This document shows positions 1 through 8,692 of a DNA stretch of 64,000 nucleotides, piece after piece (position 1 is the stretch's first letter; the number at the start of each line of letters is the position of its first letter). Location of the stretch: positions 434,001 through 498,000 of the forward strand of contig NZ_RCCK01000010.1 in assembly GCF_003664035.1 (NCBI RefSeq), in the 5' to 3' direction. This DNA comes from Pedobacter alluvionis. Lineage in GTDB: Bacteria; Bacteroidota; Bacteroidia; Sphingobacteriales; Sphingobacteriaceae. Below the pieces are notes generated by a model. The model did not search any database, was not told the DNA's origin, and worked only from the letters and a program-made list of their open reading frames with translations. Made by a program: the position numbers and the translations under genes.

Positions 1-262
1 GATCTTTTGTCCAGCGTTTAAAATAGCTTACTGCTACGTTATCAATTAAAATAGGTGTATCAGTGTCTAGCTGTAGTTCTTCAGTTCCATTGGCAGTTGT
101 AGTTAATACCTTTAGGTCATTTATAGCAGTCTTATCTTTCCCATCCGCTATCTGCCTGTCGCTAAAGGTCGTTAACGCCTCACATAACTTCGCTACACTT
201 TGTATAGGTCCACCGTATACATAAGCGGGTTTATAGGAGGCTGTAATATGGATAATTTTCAT
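1..262 (-). CDS. Glycosyltransferase, N-terminal part (cut by window edge)
   Basis: A reverse-strand frame opens at an ATG (260-262) and stays open for 87 codons to the left edge, so the C-terminal part is missing. It begins MKIIHITASYKPAYVYGGP, which is the usual N-terminus of GT4-type (GT-B fold) glycosyltransferases: a short beta strand, then a Gly-rich loop, then a helix with the pattern QSVAKLCEAL. It lies 13 bp downstream of the Wzy-like polymerase gene and is probably the next gene of the same polysaccharide operon. The sugar transferred cannot be told. Confidence 0.75.
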   Translation of the reverse strand, partial: MKIIHITASYKPAYVYGGPIQSVAKLCEALTTFSDRQIADGKDKTAINDLKVLTTTANGTEELQLDTDTPILIDNVAVSYFKRWTKD

Positions 263-275
263 TTGTTAAAATTAG

Positions 276-1688
276 TCAAAATTTGGGATTTAATACTTTT
301 ATCGTTCTGAGTAGATAAAATAGGAACCACATAATTACATAGCCCCAAAAAATATTATTGAACATGAATTCGAAGTTATTTCCCCGCCAAAGTCCCTGAA
401 AAATACTGTTAAACATAATTACGCAACCTAATTCGTAACCGCCAAATATCTCCTCAGCTTTATCTGACAGGTGTTGTACCAGCATTCCGTATAACAACAT
501 AAAAAAGAAAACTCCAGAGATACCAAAGCTTAAATAAGCATCAACAACAGGCCGGGTTTTAGCAGAAACTGTCGACGTTTGATGTGCCACCCCCGCATCG
601 TAAACCCGCTGCATCGAAACGGTTTCCATGTTGGGTTTATCTGACCAAAAAATTCTGGGGATGAGTCCTTCCAAAGAATTTTCTACTATTTCCCAATCAT
701 AATAAGGATGATGGCTGGGAACATAATCGACAAATTGTGTGAACATTTCTATTTCGCTTAACCTTCTGGTAAGAAAGCCCCAGTTCGTCTCCTCAATTTT
801 TTCTTTATTTTTAGTACTCAGATTTTCGAAAGCCTCACTCTGTGCTTCTTCTGCGCTAACCTCACCACTCCAGCTTTGCCGAACGGTATTGTTATAGGTA
901 GGCAAGAAGTAAAGCAATACATAAGCCACAGGAATAGCCAAATAGAGGATTAACTTCTTGTAATAGGGAAAGAATACACAAGCAATTACAATAATATTGA
1001 TAATAATTGGTTCCTTATAGCCAGATAATGAGGCGTGTAAAAAGTTAAGAAAGAAAATTGTGGCGCCTATACCCAGGTATTTAATGTTTTTGATTTTGAA
1101 ACCTTTAACAAATAAAACTGCTGCACAAGAGATTCCGACCAAAGTAAGTGGTAAAGCGATCTGGCTAAGACCTGAAAAACTTTGTGCTAATGAACCAATT
1201 CCAAAAACAATAATGCCGAGCCAGATTAAAAAATCATCATCTTCAAAGGTTTTTATACTTTTAGCCCTGATATGCTGCTTTTGGACTAAAAGCATGCCCG
1301 TAACCAATGCCGCATGAGCCAATAAACAAATTCGCTGGCAACTGGCAATGATTGCTGTTTGTTCATTTTCTTTAAATTGTGCGCCATAATTAATCTCCGT
1401 TAAATACCTGTAACCCAAATGATCCATAAAATAAAATATAGATGTAGTACACATAAAACCTGCAAATACGAGCTGCGTGAGGAATAAGGGGCGCATAATT
1501 TGCTTGTGGATAGGCAAATCCTGCTTAATAATGGCTACCGGAGATAATATGGTGGTATAGAAGATAAAAAGTGAACCAAACCAGGCCATAAAATAAGATA
1601 TGATTGGACTATTGATTAATGAATATGAAACCAAAACAGGAAGGTACAATGTTAGAATAAGTTTCGTAGGGTTGCTATTTTGCATCAT
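276..1688 (-). CDS. O-antigen/capsule polymerase-like (Wzy-type) membrane protein
   Basis: About 470 residues and very hydrophobic, with around ten predicted membrane segments and a large polar loop in the second half. The loop ends in a segment containing LIPRIFWSDKP, which resembles the conserved 'I-P-R-x-x-W-x-x-K-P' stretch of oligosaccharide-repeat polymerases. The family joins repeat units on undecaprenyl diphosphate at the periplasmic face of the inner membrane. Primary sequence is weakly conserved in Wzy proteins, so the call rests on topology, that motif and the setting. A TTG at 1697 is in frame, but the ATG at 1686-1688 (or 1683-1685) is the better start. The start overlaps the end of a gene remnant (1675-1806). 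Confidence 0.7.
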   Translation of the reverse strand: MMQNSNPTKLILTLYLPVLVSYSLINSPIISYFMAWFGSLFIFYTTILSPVAIIKQDLPIHKQIMRPLFLTQLVFAGFMCTTSIFYFMDHLGYRYLTEINYGAQFKENEQTAIIASCQRICLLAHAALVTGMLLVQKQHIRAKSIKTFEDDDFLIWLGIIVFGIGSLAQSFSGLSQIALPLTLVGISCAAVLFVKGFKIKNIKYLGIGATIFFLNFLHASLSGYKEPIIINIIVIACVFFPYYKKLILYLAIPVAYVLLYFLPTYNNTVRQSWSGEVSAEEAQSEAFENLSTKNKEKIEETNWGFLTRRLSEIEMFTQFVDYVPSHHPYYDWEIVENSLEGLIPRIFWSDKPNMETVSMQRVYDAGVAHQTSTVSAKTRPVVDAYLSFGISGVFFFMLLYGMLVQHLSDKAEEIFGGYELGCVIMFNSIFQGLWRGNNFEFMFNNIFWGYVIMWFLFYLLRTIKVLNPKF

Positions 1689-1806
1689 TATTATCAAATA
1701 GTGTCTGGAATTGTTTCACCTGTTTTTCGAAAGTCCAATTTTGAATAATATATTGGGATTGGTTTAAAACCAGAGCGTAATATCGTAATATTTGGACGGG
1801 GTAGGT
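1675..1806 (-). pseudogene. Probable C-terminal remnant of a glycosyltransferase
   Basis: The 43 codons directly after the TAA of the upstream glycosyltransferase (1807-3135) stay open in the same frame up to a TAG at 1675-1677. The peptide holds YYALVLNQSQYIIQNWTFEK and then QVKQFQTLFDN. It looks like the closing helices of a GT4 enzyme: a helix, then W-[TS]-F-E, then an amphipathic helix. The upstream gene already has its own comparable C-terminal end. There is no start codon or N-terminal part, so this is best read as a leftover from a deleted or recombined gene. Alternatively it is chance open sequence or a readthrough extension. Confidence 0.45.
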
Positions 1807-3135
1807 TTAATGATGACTAGTTTTATCAAGCTCGTTATTCGATAGTATGCTGTTAAAAAGGTCAATTTGTTTTTTTGTCAGATAATCTGACCTATATTTC
1901 TCAAATTCTTGCCAATTGGTTAATGGCGTAACCTTCAGTTTTACATTATTAAAATACAATTTAAACACAACAAACGCCTGATCTATATCACTCTCCAAAG
2001 TGGTTAAAAAGCCAGCATTACATTCTTCAATTATTTTAGCAGCGCTGCTTTTAGGGTGTAGAATCGCCAATAAGTTTTTTTTTGCCAAAATGTAAGGGTA
2101 AAGCTTAGAAGCCGTATAAGCGGGATCATTTGATCCGGCAACAATTAAACCATCAGCACGGAGTAAGTGATTTATACTTTGATAAAAACCAATTCGATCT
2201 GTATATTCAGAAACATAGTTTGCAAGACCTAACCGGTTTGCAATTGGCATAAGTGTTGGAATACCACTTCCATTTGGTGCATAACTGGTTCCAATAAAAT
2301 GAAAATGGACGTTTTTAAATGCATCAACATTCTGATCTATTCCTTTTTTAAAAATTTTTAATAATAAACTTACTGATTGTTGCATATCAAAGCCGCCGCG
2401 GCCAACATAAACCAGATTAATTTTTCCATTATCAGTATTGTAAACAGACTCAGATAAACATGAATTTTGCTCTGCAATGTCAAAATCTGGTTCATGTGCG
2501 CCAAATGTTATAATGCTGCAGGGTTTGTGCACTAAATTAGGGTATCTGGTTTTTAATGTATTAATGTATGCTTCAGATACACCGATTAAGCCATCTACAT
2601 TTCGCATGGCTATAGGTTCTAAATATTTATTTAACCGATAAGAGAACCAATGTTTTTTTGGATGTTGAGACTTTGGCTTATCCTGATAGTACTCAGAATG
2701 CCAGGGGTCTTGAATATCAATAACATAAGGAATTCCGAACTTTTTCTTCCAGAATGCGCCTAAAATGCACACGGGAAACTGAGTTGTTGAAAAGTAGATT
2801 AAATCAAAATGGTTGCTCTTTAAAAGTTTGTTGACTTTCCTTCTATAAAAATATAATGACCTTAAAGCAATGCTTCCTAATCCAAATTTGCTGGTCCATT
2901 TTTTTGAAAAGGCCTTTACTTTATGCACTTTTATTTCTTTTGGAACAGAAGTCAAGAGCAGAGGATCGTTGATCATATCATTATAGGTTTCTTCAACCAC
3001 AACCACTTCTGGTTCCCAGCCATACTTCTGAAAATATGGCAAGCTCATTCTTATGCGTTGCATGTCTGCAGCATTAGAAGGAGGGAAGTAAGGAGAAATA
3101 ATTAAAAGCTTTTTATTTGCCAATTGTATCTGCAA
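1807..3135 (-). CDS. Glycosyltransferase, GT4-like (GT-B fold)
   Basis: 442 residues. The N-terminus KKLLIISPYFPPSNAADMQR is the classic opening strand and loop of GT4 family enzymes. IDIQDPWHSEYYQ in the first domain, and the VYVGRGGF and AGSNDPAYTASKLYPYILA segments in the second, fit a nucleotide-sugar-dependent GT-B enzyme working on the cytoplasmic face of the membrane. No ATG lies early enough to keep the essential first strand. The start must be TTG (3135, or a second TTG four codons later), inside the end of the upstream gene, with 23 bp of overlap. Donor and acceptor cannot be told. Confidence 0.85.
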   Translation of the reverse strand: MQIQLANKKLLIISPYFPPSNAADMQRIRMSLPYFQKYGWEPEVVVVEETYNDMINDPLLLTSVPKEIKVHKVKAFSKKWTSKFGLGSIALRSLYFYRRKVNKLLKSNHFDLIYFSTTQFPVCILGAFWKKKFGIPYVIDIQDPWHSEYYQDKPKSQHPKKHWFSYRLNKYLEPIAMRNVDGLIGVSEAYINTLKTRYPNLVHKPCSIITFGAHEPDFDIAEQNSCLSESVYNTDNGKINLVYVGRGGFDMQQSVSLLLKIFKKGIDQNVDAFKNVHFHFIGTSYAPNGSGIPTLMPIANRLGLANYVSEYTDRIGFYQSINHLLRADGLIVAGSNDPAYTASKLYPYILAKKNLLAILHPKSSAAKIIEECNAGFLTTLESDIDQAFVVFKLYFNNVKLKVTPLTNWQEFEKYRSDYLTKKQIDLFNSILSNNELDKTSHH

Positions 3136-4342
3136 TATTTTTAAGGAATTTTTTTTCTTCGTGTTCCCAGTTTAATTTACTCTGGGCATATTTTAAAGCT
3201 TTTGCCTGGTGCTCTTTCAGTAATTCTGGATTTGATAGATAATTCTGAATAATACTGGTTAGCTGACAAACCTCAGACTTATTATAAATGAAGCCCATTT
3301 CGGAATAGCTTTTAAGAATTTTTTTTTGTGCAGAAGTATCAGATGCAATTATAGCCTGGCCCGCTTGTATATAAGTAAATATTTTGTTTGTTAAGCAGAT
3401 ATCCCGATTTAACGGGAAGCCTGTTTCTGTAGCCAGACCTATATCAAATTGAGAAGCAAATTTTATGATTTCTGTTGAAGGAATGGGGGAATAGTAATAG
3501 ATATTTTCATGTCGGAAAGAACTTTGTTCTGCAAGTTTCCTGAAATACTCCCTGATTGATGCCGTACTATAGCCAAGTAAGTGCAATTCTACATTTTCCT
3601 GATAGGCTAAAGAATTTATTACTCCTTCTAACCCTCTGTTTTTTCCAATATTTTGAGAGAACCAAAATAATTTGAGTCTTTCTTTCGTCTTTTTTAAGAT
3701 TTCTCTTTCAGATGGAAAAACGTTCAGAATCGTTTTTGGATTGATTGTTGGATATAGTTTTTTATAAGCTTCACTAATTAAAGGACTGGAAGTAGTTAAG
3801 TAATCTATCTTTGGCAGATATTTGTCCTCTATGATTTTTTTAAGCTTAAAATCTCTTGAATTGTAATCGTTGGTAACTTCCTGCCTGTGGAAATCCTCTG
3901 CATCAAATCCACATTTAACATGATGAGTTTTGGCGGCTAAAACAGCTGCCGGTAATGCACCTAAATTATGTGCTATATATAAATCTGCTTTCAAGCTTTT
4001 AGCTTTACGTATAAGGTTTTGGCTGCCTCTTGCAATACCATGTTCAGCTACGTTAAAACGATGACCAAATTTAGAGACCAATATATTGGCAAGTTTATGT
4101 CTTGCTCTGCTTAGCAAATATATCCATTTGTTATTTTCTGGATTGCCGCCAACCTGAATTGACTTCCATTTTTTTTCTGCCAGCAATTGTTTATCTAAAT
4201 CAGTCCCCCAACTGTTCCAATATAGATATACAACCGTAACATCGTACCCTGCTTCAAACAAGCTGTCTGCTTCTTTCACCAAACGCGGATTTAGTGAAGG
4301 CTGACCAGATGTAACAAGTACTATTTTTCCCTTTAGGCCCAC
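3113..4342 (-). CDS. Glycosyltransferase, GT4-like (GT-B fold)
   Basis: 409 residues. It opens with KGKIVLVTSGQPSLNPRLVK, a GT-B N-terminal strand and loop. The second domain has LKLFWFSQNIGKNRGLEGV and later a conserved block LATETGFPLNRDICLTNK, followed by FTYIQAGQAIIAS, which matches the nucleotide-sugar binding region of the GT4 clan. The start appears to be GTG (4342), since no ATG precedes the first strand. This start overlaps the end of an FkbM-type remnant by 10 bp. The gene overlaps the next one by 23 bp, which points to coupled translation. Confidence 0.85.
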   Translation of the reverse strand: MGLKGKIVLVTSGQPSLNPRLVKEADSLFEAGYDVTVVYLYWNSWGTDLDKQLLAEKKWKSIQVGGNPENNKWIYLLSRARHKLANILVSKFGHRFNVAEHGIARGSQNLIRKAKSLKADLYIAHNLGALPAAVLAAKTHHVKCGFDAEDFHRQEVTNDYNSRDFKLKKIIEDKYLPKIDYLTTSSPLISEAYKKLYPTINPKTILNVFPSEREILKKTKERLKLFWFSQNIGKNRGLEGVINSLAYQENVELHLLGYSTASIREYFRKLAEQSSFRHENIYYYSPIPSTEIIKFASQFDIGLATETGFPLNRDICLTNKIFTYIQAGQAIIASDTSAQKKILKSYSEMGFIYNKSEVCQLTSIIQNYLSNPELLKEHQAKALKYAQSKLNWEHEEKKFLKNIADTIGK

Positions 4343-4533
4343 CTCGTTGATGATCTCAGGTTAAAATCTTTCTTTAAAAAGAGAAAGTCGGATTGAAATA
4401 ATGCACGATCATAGGGACGCCTCATCAAAGAACAAATGTCATAAACCACGAAACTGTTTTTTTCCATAAATGCAATCACTTCAGAAGCTAAAGGTGCCCC
4501 TTTATAAATATTGAGGAATGATACTTCTAACAT
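4333..4533 (-). pseudogene. C-terminal remnant of an FkbM-family methyltransferase
   Basis: 66 codons from ATG 4533 to the stop at 4333. The peptide reads MLEVSFLNIYKGAPLASEV, then a helix, then VVYDICSLMRRPYDRALFQS, then DFLFLKKDFNLR. This is the characteristic tail of FkbM-type O-methyltransferases: the 'LEVS..piY.g.P' strand, 'YDI...RRP.D.aL.Q.D' and 'lFvKk.s.LR'. The SAM-binding two thirds are absent and are replaced by the end of the glycosyltransferase 4535-5548, whose stop lies just before this ATG. It may still be translated by coupling but cannot bind SAM. It is a fossil of an ancestral methyltransferase gene. Confidence 0.75.
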
Positions 4534-4534
4534 T

Positions 4535-5548
4535 TTATAGATTGAGATAGTGTTTAGCAATGATTGAGACATCGAATTTGCTAAAGGCAAATGCCCTGCA
4601 GGCAGCCCGGTCAATTGTTATAATTTTTTGAAGGGCCTGGATCATAGCTTCTTTGTTTTCGACAATAAATCCATTTTTGCCTTCGGTAATTACCTCTGGC
4701 ACTGAACCTCTTTTAAATCCAATTACAGGCGTGCCGCAAGCCATGGCCTCGACCATCACCATGCCAAAAGGTTCATCCCATTCTATTGGGAATAGCAAAG
4801 CTTTAGCCTGGCTCAAATAATGACTTTTCTGCCTGTCGTCTAGCGGACCAAGATAAATAATCTGCTTACCATCAAATTCTGGTTCGATCTGCTCTTTAAA
4901 GTACCTCAAATTGTCGGCGGTATCAGGAATGTTCCCGCCAATTAAAAGCCTGTTTCCTGTTTCAAGTGCGACTTCTATTGCGGTATGCAAGCCTTTTATC
5001 TGGTCCATTCTGCCCAAAAACATTAATGGGGCATCGGGCTTCACCTGATCGGCCGGATCATACTTTGAAAAATCGATAGCATTATAAACAGTTTCCCAAC
5101 GGCCCGATACGTTACCCGTTGAAACGCAGTAGTCGCTGCATGCGGTAAAAATTAGGTTCCTATGTGGACAGGCGGTAACGGCTTTTATTCCTTTCTGTGC
5201 CACCGGTCTTCCATAGATCATTACCTTTTTTACATGGCTGTTGAGTACCGGGATAAGATAGGCTAAACGGCCAAAATTATGGATCAGGTCGAAATCTCTT
5301 TTTTTTATTAATAAAAACTTCCAGACCAATAATAGCTCTTTTGCTTTTTGCCATTTTGACCTTTTCAGGTTGTTTTTTCCGAAAGGATACACCTGTCCGG
5401 AGATATGAGATTCAGGGCCTGACAATAAGCTCACCTCATGACCTAAACGGGTATATTCTTCTGCAAACATATAAACCAAACGTTCATGGCCACCATATTG
5501 GGGTGGTGGAATAGGGATGCCTGGATCCATGATTAATAAAATCTTCAT
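4535..5548 (-). CDS. Glycosyltransferase family 4 protein
   Basis: 337 residues of GT-B fold. It starts MKILLIMDPGIPIPPPQYGG followed by HERLV, the usual GT4 glycine-loop region. The C-terminal domain has PLMFLGRMDQIKGLHTAIEV and the family signature EPFGMVMVEAMACGTPVIG, with the E-x(7)-E pair that contacts the donor sugar nucleotide. It overlaps the upstream gene by 4 bp. Its end KHYLNL is rather abrupt for the family, which fits recombination with the FkbM remnant that follows directly. The enzyme looks complete in its catalytic domains. Confidence 0.9.
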   Translation of the reverse strand: MKILLIMDPGIPIPPPQYGGHERLVYMFAEEYTRLGHEVSLLSGPESHISGQVYPFGKNNLKRSKWQKAKELLLVWKFLLIKKRDFDLIHNFGRLAYLIPVLNSHVKKVMIYGRPVAQKGIKAVTACPHRNLIFTACSDYCVSTGNVSGRWETVYNAIDFSKYDPADQVKPDAPLMFLGRMDQIKGLHTAIEVALETGNRLLIGGNIPDTADNLRYFKEQIEPEFDGKQIIYLGPLDDRQKSHYLSQAKALLFPIEWDEPFGMVMVEAMACGTPVIGFKRGSVPEVITEGKNGFIVENKEAMIQALQKIITIDRAACRAFAFSKFDVSIIAKHYLNL

Positions 5549-6525
5549 CCGTAAGCTTCGTTTAAAATCGCTAGTATTCTTTCAGCGCTTTTTTCCAATG
5601 ATAGGTTTTTCAATATGTAATCTCTAGGTTCATATTTTCCCTTTATTGAGGATTCTATAAATTTTGGTAGTTTAGTATTGAATTCTTCTAAGTCCTTAAA
5701 TTTTTCTCCACAAGTTTCATCAAAATAAGGAACAGAGCTAGCTGGTACAGGTTCTTTTTCTCCCCAGGTAAAACGATTGGTATCTAACCAAAATCCTTGA
5801 TCCCAGGCAAATATAGGAACATCCATAGCCATCGCTTCCTGATATGCAAGTCCCTGGCTTTCATGCTCGCAAAGGAAGATCATCCCAATACTGCTCTTTA
5901 ATATTTTTTTGTATTCCTTAATGGTGTAAGATCCATAAATTATCAATTTATAATTTACTTGATGGTTGTCAAGAATATTAAGAATTGGATTTAAAATTTC
6001 GGTTGTATTCCTTTCCTTATTCCATAAAAATTTAACATAAACTAAAATGTCTTTTCTGGCAGATGTTTTTTTGGCTTCCCAATAATAAGTATCAATGCCA
6101 ACCGGCCATATTGTACAGGTATTTTCTCCATACCATTTATTATATATTCTTGCTGTCCAGGTAGAATGCTGCAGATATGTGGCTATTGGGTAATCCTCAA
6201 ATAAAGTTGGCCACTCATTTGGATGAGTCATTAAACCTATTCCAGCTATAATCTTGTTTTTTTTATGGTAACCTTTTAATACATTTTTTCCTATTCCAAG
6301 TACGACAATTTTATCTCCATCTTTAATTTTGTCAAAGGGCAGGTTTTTAACGAATGATATTTTTTTTGCTTGAAGTGCCTTACAAAGATTTATGAAAACC
6401 CGCTCTAAACTGCTGATGTTTTTTTTTCTGAAAAAATGAACTAACGATCGCAGATAACGGTCTCCCCAAAACCATCGGTCTTTTAGATCTTGTTTTTTAA
6501 AGTATATGATGAGCCTACCTTTCAA
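5545..6525 (-). CDS. Glycosyltransferase (GT-B type), distant from GT4
   Basis: 326 residues. The second half shows IWPVGIDTYYWEAKK, KDILVYVKFLWNKERNTTEI and a donor-site-like block containing CEHESQGLAYQEAMAMDVPI, so the protein is a GT-B glycosyltransferase with a shortened N-terminal domain. No ATG precedes the first conserved part and the frame opens at TTG (6525). A TAA lies a short distance upstream in frame, so a longer ATG-started form is excluded. It ends with 4 bp of overlap with the next gene. Substrate unknown. Confidence 0.75.
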   Translation of the reverse strand: MKGRLIIYFKKQDLKDRWFWGDRYLRSLVHFFRKKNISSLERVFINLCKALQAKKISFVKNLPFDKIKDGDKIVVLGIGKNVLKGYHKKNKIIAGIGLMTHPNEWPTLFEDYPIATYLQHSTWTARIYNKWYGENTCTIWPVGIDTYYWEAKKTSARKDILVYVKFLWNKERNTTEILNPILNILDNHQVNYKLIIYGSYTIKEYKKILKSSIGMIFLCEHESQGLAYQEAMAMDVPIFAWDQGFWLDTNRFTWGEKEPVPASSVPYFDETCGEKFKDLEEFNTKLPKFIESSIKGKYEPRDYILKNLSLEKSAERILAILNEAYG

Positions 6526-6584
6526 TTTAACGTGATTTATTTTCTGAAATTTCAGTAATTACTCTACTAAATGGTTAAGCCAGA

Positions 6585-7748
6585 TCATTTGGTGTGGAAT
6601 TGATTTGATCTGAAATAAGTGTTTATTTTTGCTATTGAATTTGGTATGGATAAGGTATGCAAAGCCTTCTCCTGGCCGTTTACTCTCATCATTTTTCTCT
6701 TTTTAGTGTCCTGCTCTAGTTCTTTAATTTTTTCGTAAAGTTCTGTATGATTTGAAAATACTTCGATGTCTTTTCCGATTTCATAAATTTGATCTAAGCC
6801 TGGTGCTAATTCGGTTAAATAACATGCACCATACATGGGGGCTTCAATATCTCTTAACCGCGAGTAAGTATTTGGGGTATTGATTGGATAATCAAAGCTT
6901 TGGTAACGATTTATGCCAAGGGTGATCAGGCTTTCCCGCGTTATTTTAATGTAGTCGTTAAAATCTGGCTTTGCTTTTAGCTTGTTTTTCACTGCACTCG
7001 AGGATACCTGACTAATTTTGCCATCTTTAATTTTATTTAAGTAGGGCTTAATCCCGAATCTGGAAATAAAATCAATTTGATTTTTTGCTTTTTTCCAGAT
7101 AGGGTTATATAGTGCTTTAGCATTGTCATTCTGCTCCAGCCAGCTTGTACCACGTATATTCAAATCAAGATTTGGATATGCCTTTAATAGTTTTTCGAAA
7201 AATAAATGTCTTTGAACATCTTTTGAGCCTATAAATGAAATTTCTTTTTTTTCTATAACAGGTTGCCCACGGTATTGATAATCGACCCACATTGGCATTG
7301 GGAGATTGATATAGGGGTACCCTGCATTTTGATAAAGCGTTGTTGCCATGTATTCAGGTACCCAATTTAAATCAAATATCGCATACTCTTTTGGTGCCTG
7401 TTTAAACATTCTGATGTTATCGCAAAAGAAGTTAACACAAGGAATACCCATTTTTTTTATTTCGGAAATTGCCTGTATGTCTATTTGTTCGGGATATAAA
7501 TAGCTTAAAAATAAGTCGGGTTTATTTTGTTTAATAAATTTTACAGTTTTTTCCCAGGTAAAACTCTTCCACTCATCCAGCTGATTCTTTGATTGTGGTA
7601 CTAAACCTCTTGCCCAATCTACTTCCTTACACTCTGTCCAGTTACATTTTGCCTCTTCAATGCCATTTTTGATGTAATGTTCCCAAAAGCTATAAGCAGC
7701 TATAGGATGTTGGGTAGTAGATTGTAAAAACGAAAGAAATATTTTCAT
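6585..7748 (-). CDS. CgeB-like glycosyltransferase (Glyco_trans_1_2 type)
   Basis: 387 residues. The N-terminal half has KPDLFLSYLYPEQ and CVNFFCDN, and the C-terminal half has RLRDIEAPMYGACYLTELA, then a segment running to YEIGKDIEVFSN. That is the end domain of CgeB / 'glycosyl transferase family 1' proteins (PF13524-like), where the enzyme marks its donor site with 'R.fEipa.g...l.e'. It probably adds one sugar of the repeat unit. It overlaps the upstream gene by 4 bp, and a 59-bp gap follows it. Confidence 0.8.
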   Translation of the reverse strand: MKIFLSFLQSTTQHPIAAYSFWEHYIKNGIEEAKCNWTECKEVDWARGLVPQSKNQLDEWKSFTWEKTVKFIKQNKPDLFLSYLYPEQIDIQAISEIKKMGIPCVNFFCDNIRMFKQAPKEYAIFDLNWVPEYMATTLYQNAGYPYINLPMPMWVDYQYRGQPVIEKKEISFIGSKDVQRHLFFEKLLKAYPNLDLNIRGTSWLEQNDNAKALYNPIWKKAKNQIDFISRFGIKPYLNKIKDGKISQVSSSAVKNKLKAKPDFNDYIKITRESLITLGINRYQSFDYPINTPNTYSRLRDIEAPMYGACYLTELAPGLDQIYEIGKDIEVFSNHTELYEKIKELEQDTKKRKMMRVNGQEKALHTLSIPNSIAKINTYFRSNQFHTK

Positions 7749-8692
7749 TGGACTCTTTTATTGCTATGAACCTTTGAAGGTCCAAGAAGGAAATGATAAA
7801 CAGGCCTAAATACAAATTTGAATATCGAGGTTGCCCTTTCTTTAAAGTAATACCTAAATATAATGTCAATCTCAGCTAAAGTGCTGTTCCTGCCTGCAAT
7901 TTTTAATCGTGCTTCTTCCATCAAATAATTTGCACTTTCGCTATAACTATCATTAAAATGCACTATTGCGGGTTCACACACTATCGTCGATTGATCAGCC
8001 TGATTTACTCTTTTCAGTTTAGTTTTTCCTTTTAAAACATTGGTTTTAGAGGTATTGTAGAACATTCTATCAGCTTTTATAGTTTCATTATCTGCAATAG
8101 GGTGTTGATTATATAAAGCCATTGATAGTGCAAATAGAGGCTCTTCGTTCTCCTTTCCTCTAAGCCGAATAAAACCCAGTTCATCATATCTCTCCTTTAG
8201 CTCTAATGCTTTTGCAAAAACCGATTTGCTAATGTGATTGTTCTTAAAGTAGTAAACAGATCCTACAAAAACCGGCATGGCAATAACGTTGAATTTATTA
8301 ATCATCTCCTTTATGTCGCAAAAAAAATCACCAGACGTTTGTTCCTCGCCAATCGCTGTAAAATCATAGGCAGACATGGTATCAAAAATAGAATCTAAAG
8401 GTTTATAGATCAGACAATCACAATCTATAAAAAGATTTTCCTCAGCAACAATATGGTCAATTAATAAAAATTTTGAAGTAAATGATTTTTGAGATTCTTC
8501 CAATGCCAGTAATTTGACAATAACCTTTGGGTTGTTACTGAACTCTTCAAAATATGTAGTATTATCCGTTAGTACTAGCAACTTGATTGCCGATTCTCCA
8601 TTCCAGATAAGGAAAGATTTTATTAGGTTTTTTGCTAGCTGAAGATAATAAATTCTTCCAACCGCAATTGTTACTACTGCTTTCTTTATCAT
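7745..8692 (-). CDS. GT-A type glycosyltransferase (GT8-like)
   Basis: 315 residues. The opening KKAVVTIAVGRIYYLQLAKN resembles nucleotide-diphospho-sugar transferases. The metal-binding motif is visible as NLFIDCDCLIYKPLDSIFD (D-x-D type). Later blocks MPVFVGSVYYFK and IVHFNDSYSES match the shape of GT8-like retaining enzymes. Both ends overlap neighbours by 4 bp (ATGA type), so translation is coupled. The sugar is unknown. Confidence 0.75.
   Translation of the reverse strand: MIKKAVVTIAVGRIYYLQLAKNLIKSFLIWNGESAIKLLVLTDNTTYFEEFSNNPKVIVKLLALEESQKSFTSKFLLIDHIVAEENLFIDCDCLIYKPLDSIFDTMSAYDFTAIGEEQTSGDFFCDIKEMINKFNVIAMPVFVGSVYYFKNNHISKSVFAKALELKERYDELGFIRLRGKENEEPLFALSMALYNQHPIADNETIKADRMFYNTSKTNVLKGKTKLKRVNQADQSTIVCEPAIVHFNDSYSESANYLMEEARLKIAGRNSTLAEIDIIFRYYFKERATSIFKFVFRPVYHFLLGPSKVHSNKRVQ

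Noticed and set aside
4333..4614. A 93-codon full frame as an intact small gene
   Set aside because: The first 27 codons overlap the end of the real glycosyltransferase in another frame. Only the last 66 codons match a family, as a truncated FkbM tail.
6544..6555. 12-bp palindrome CTGAAATTTCAG between two glycosyltransferase genes
   Set aside because: It is short and AT-rich, in a genome where such dyads are frequent, with no promoter or gene start that it would control.
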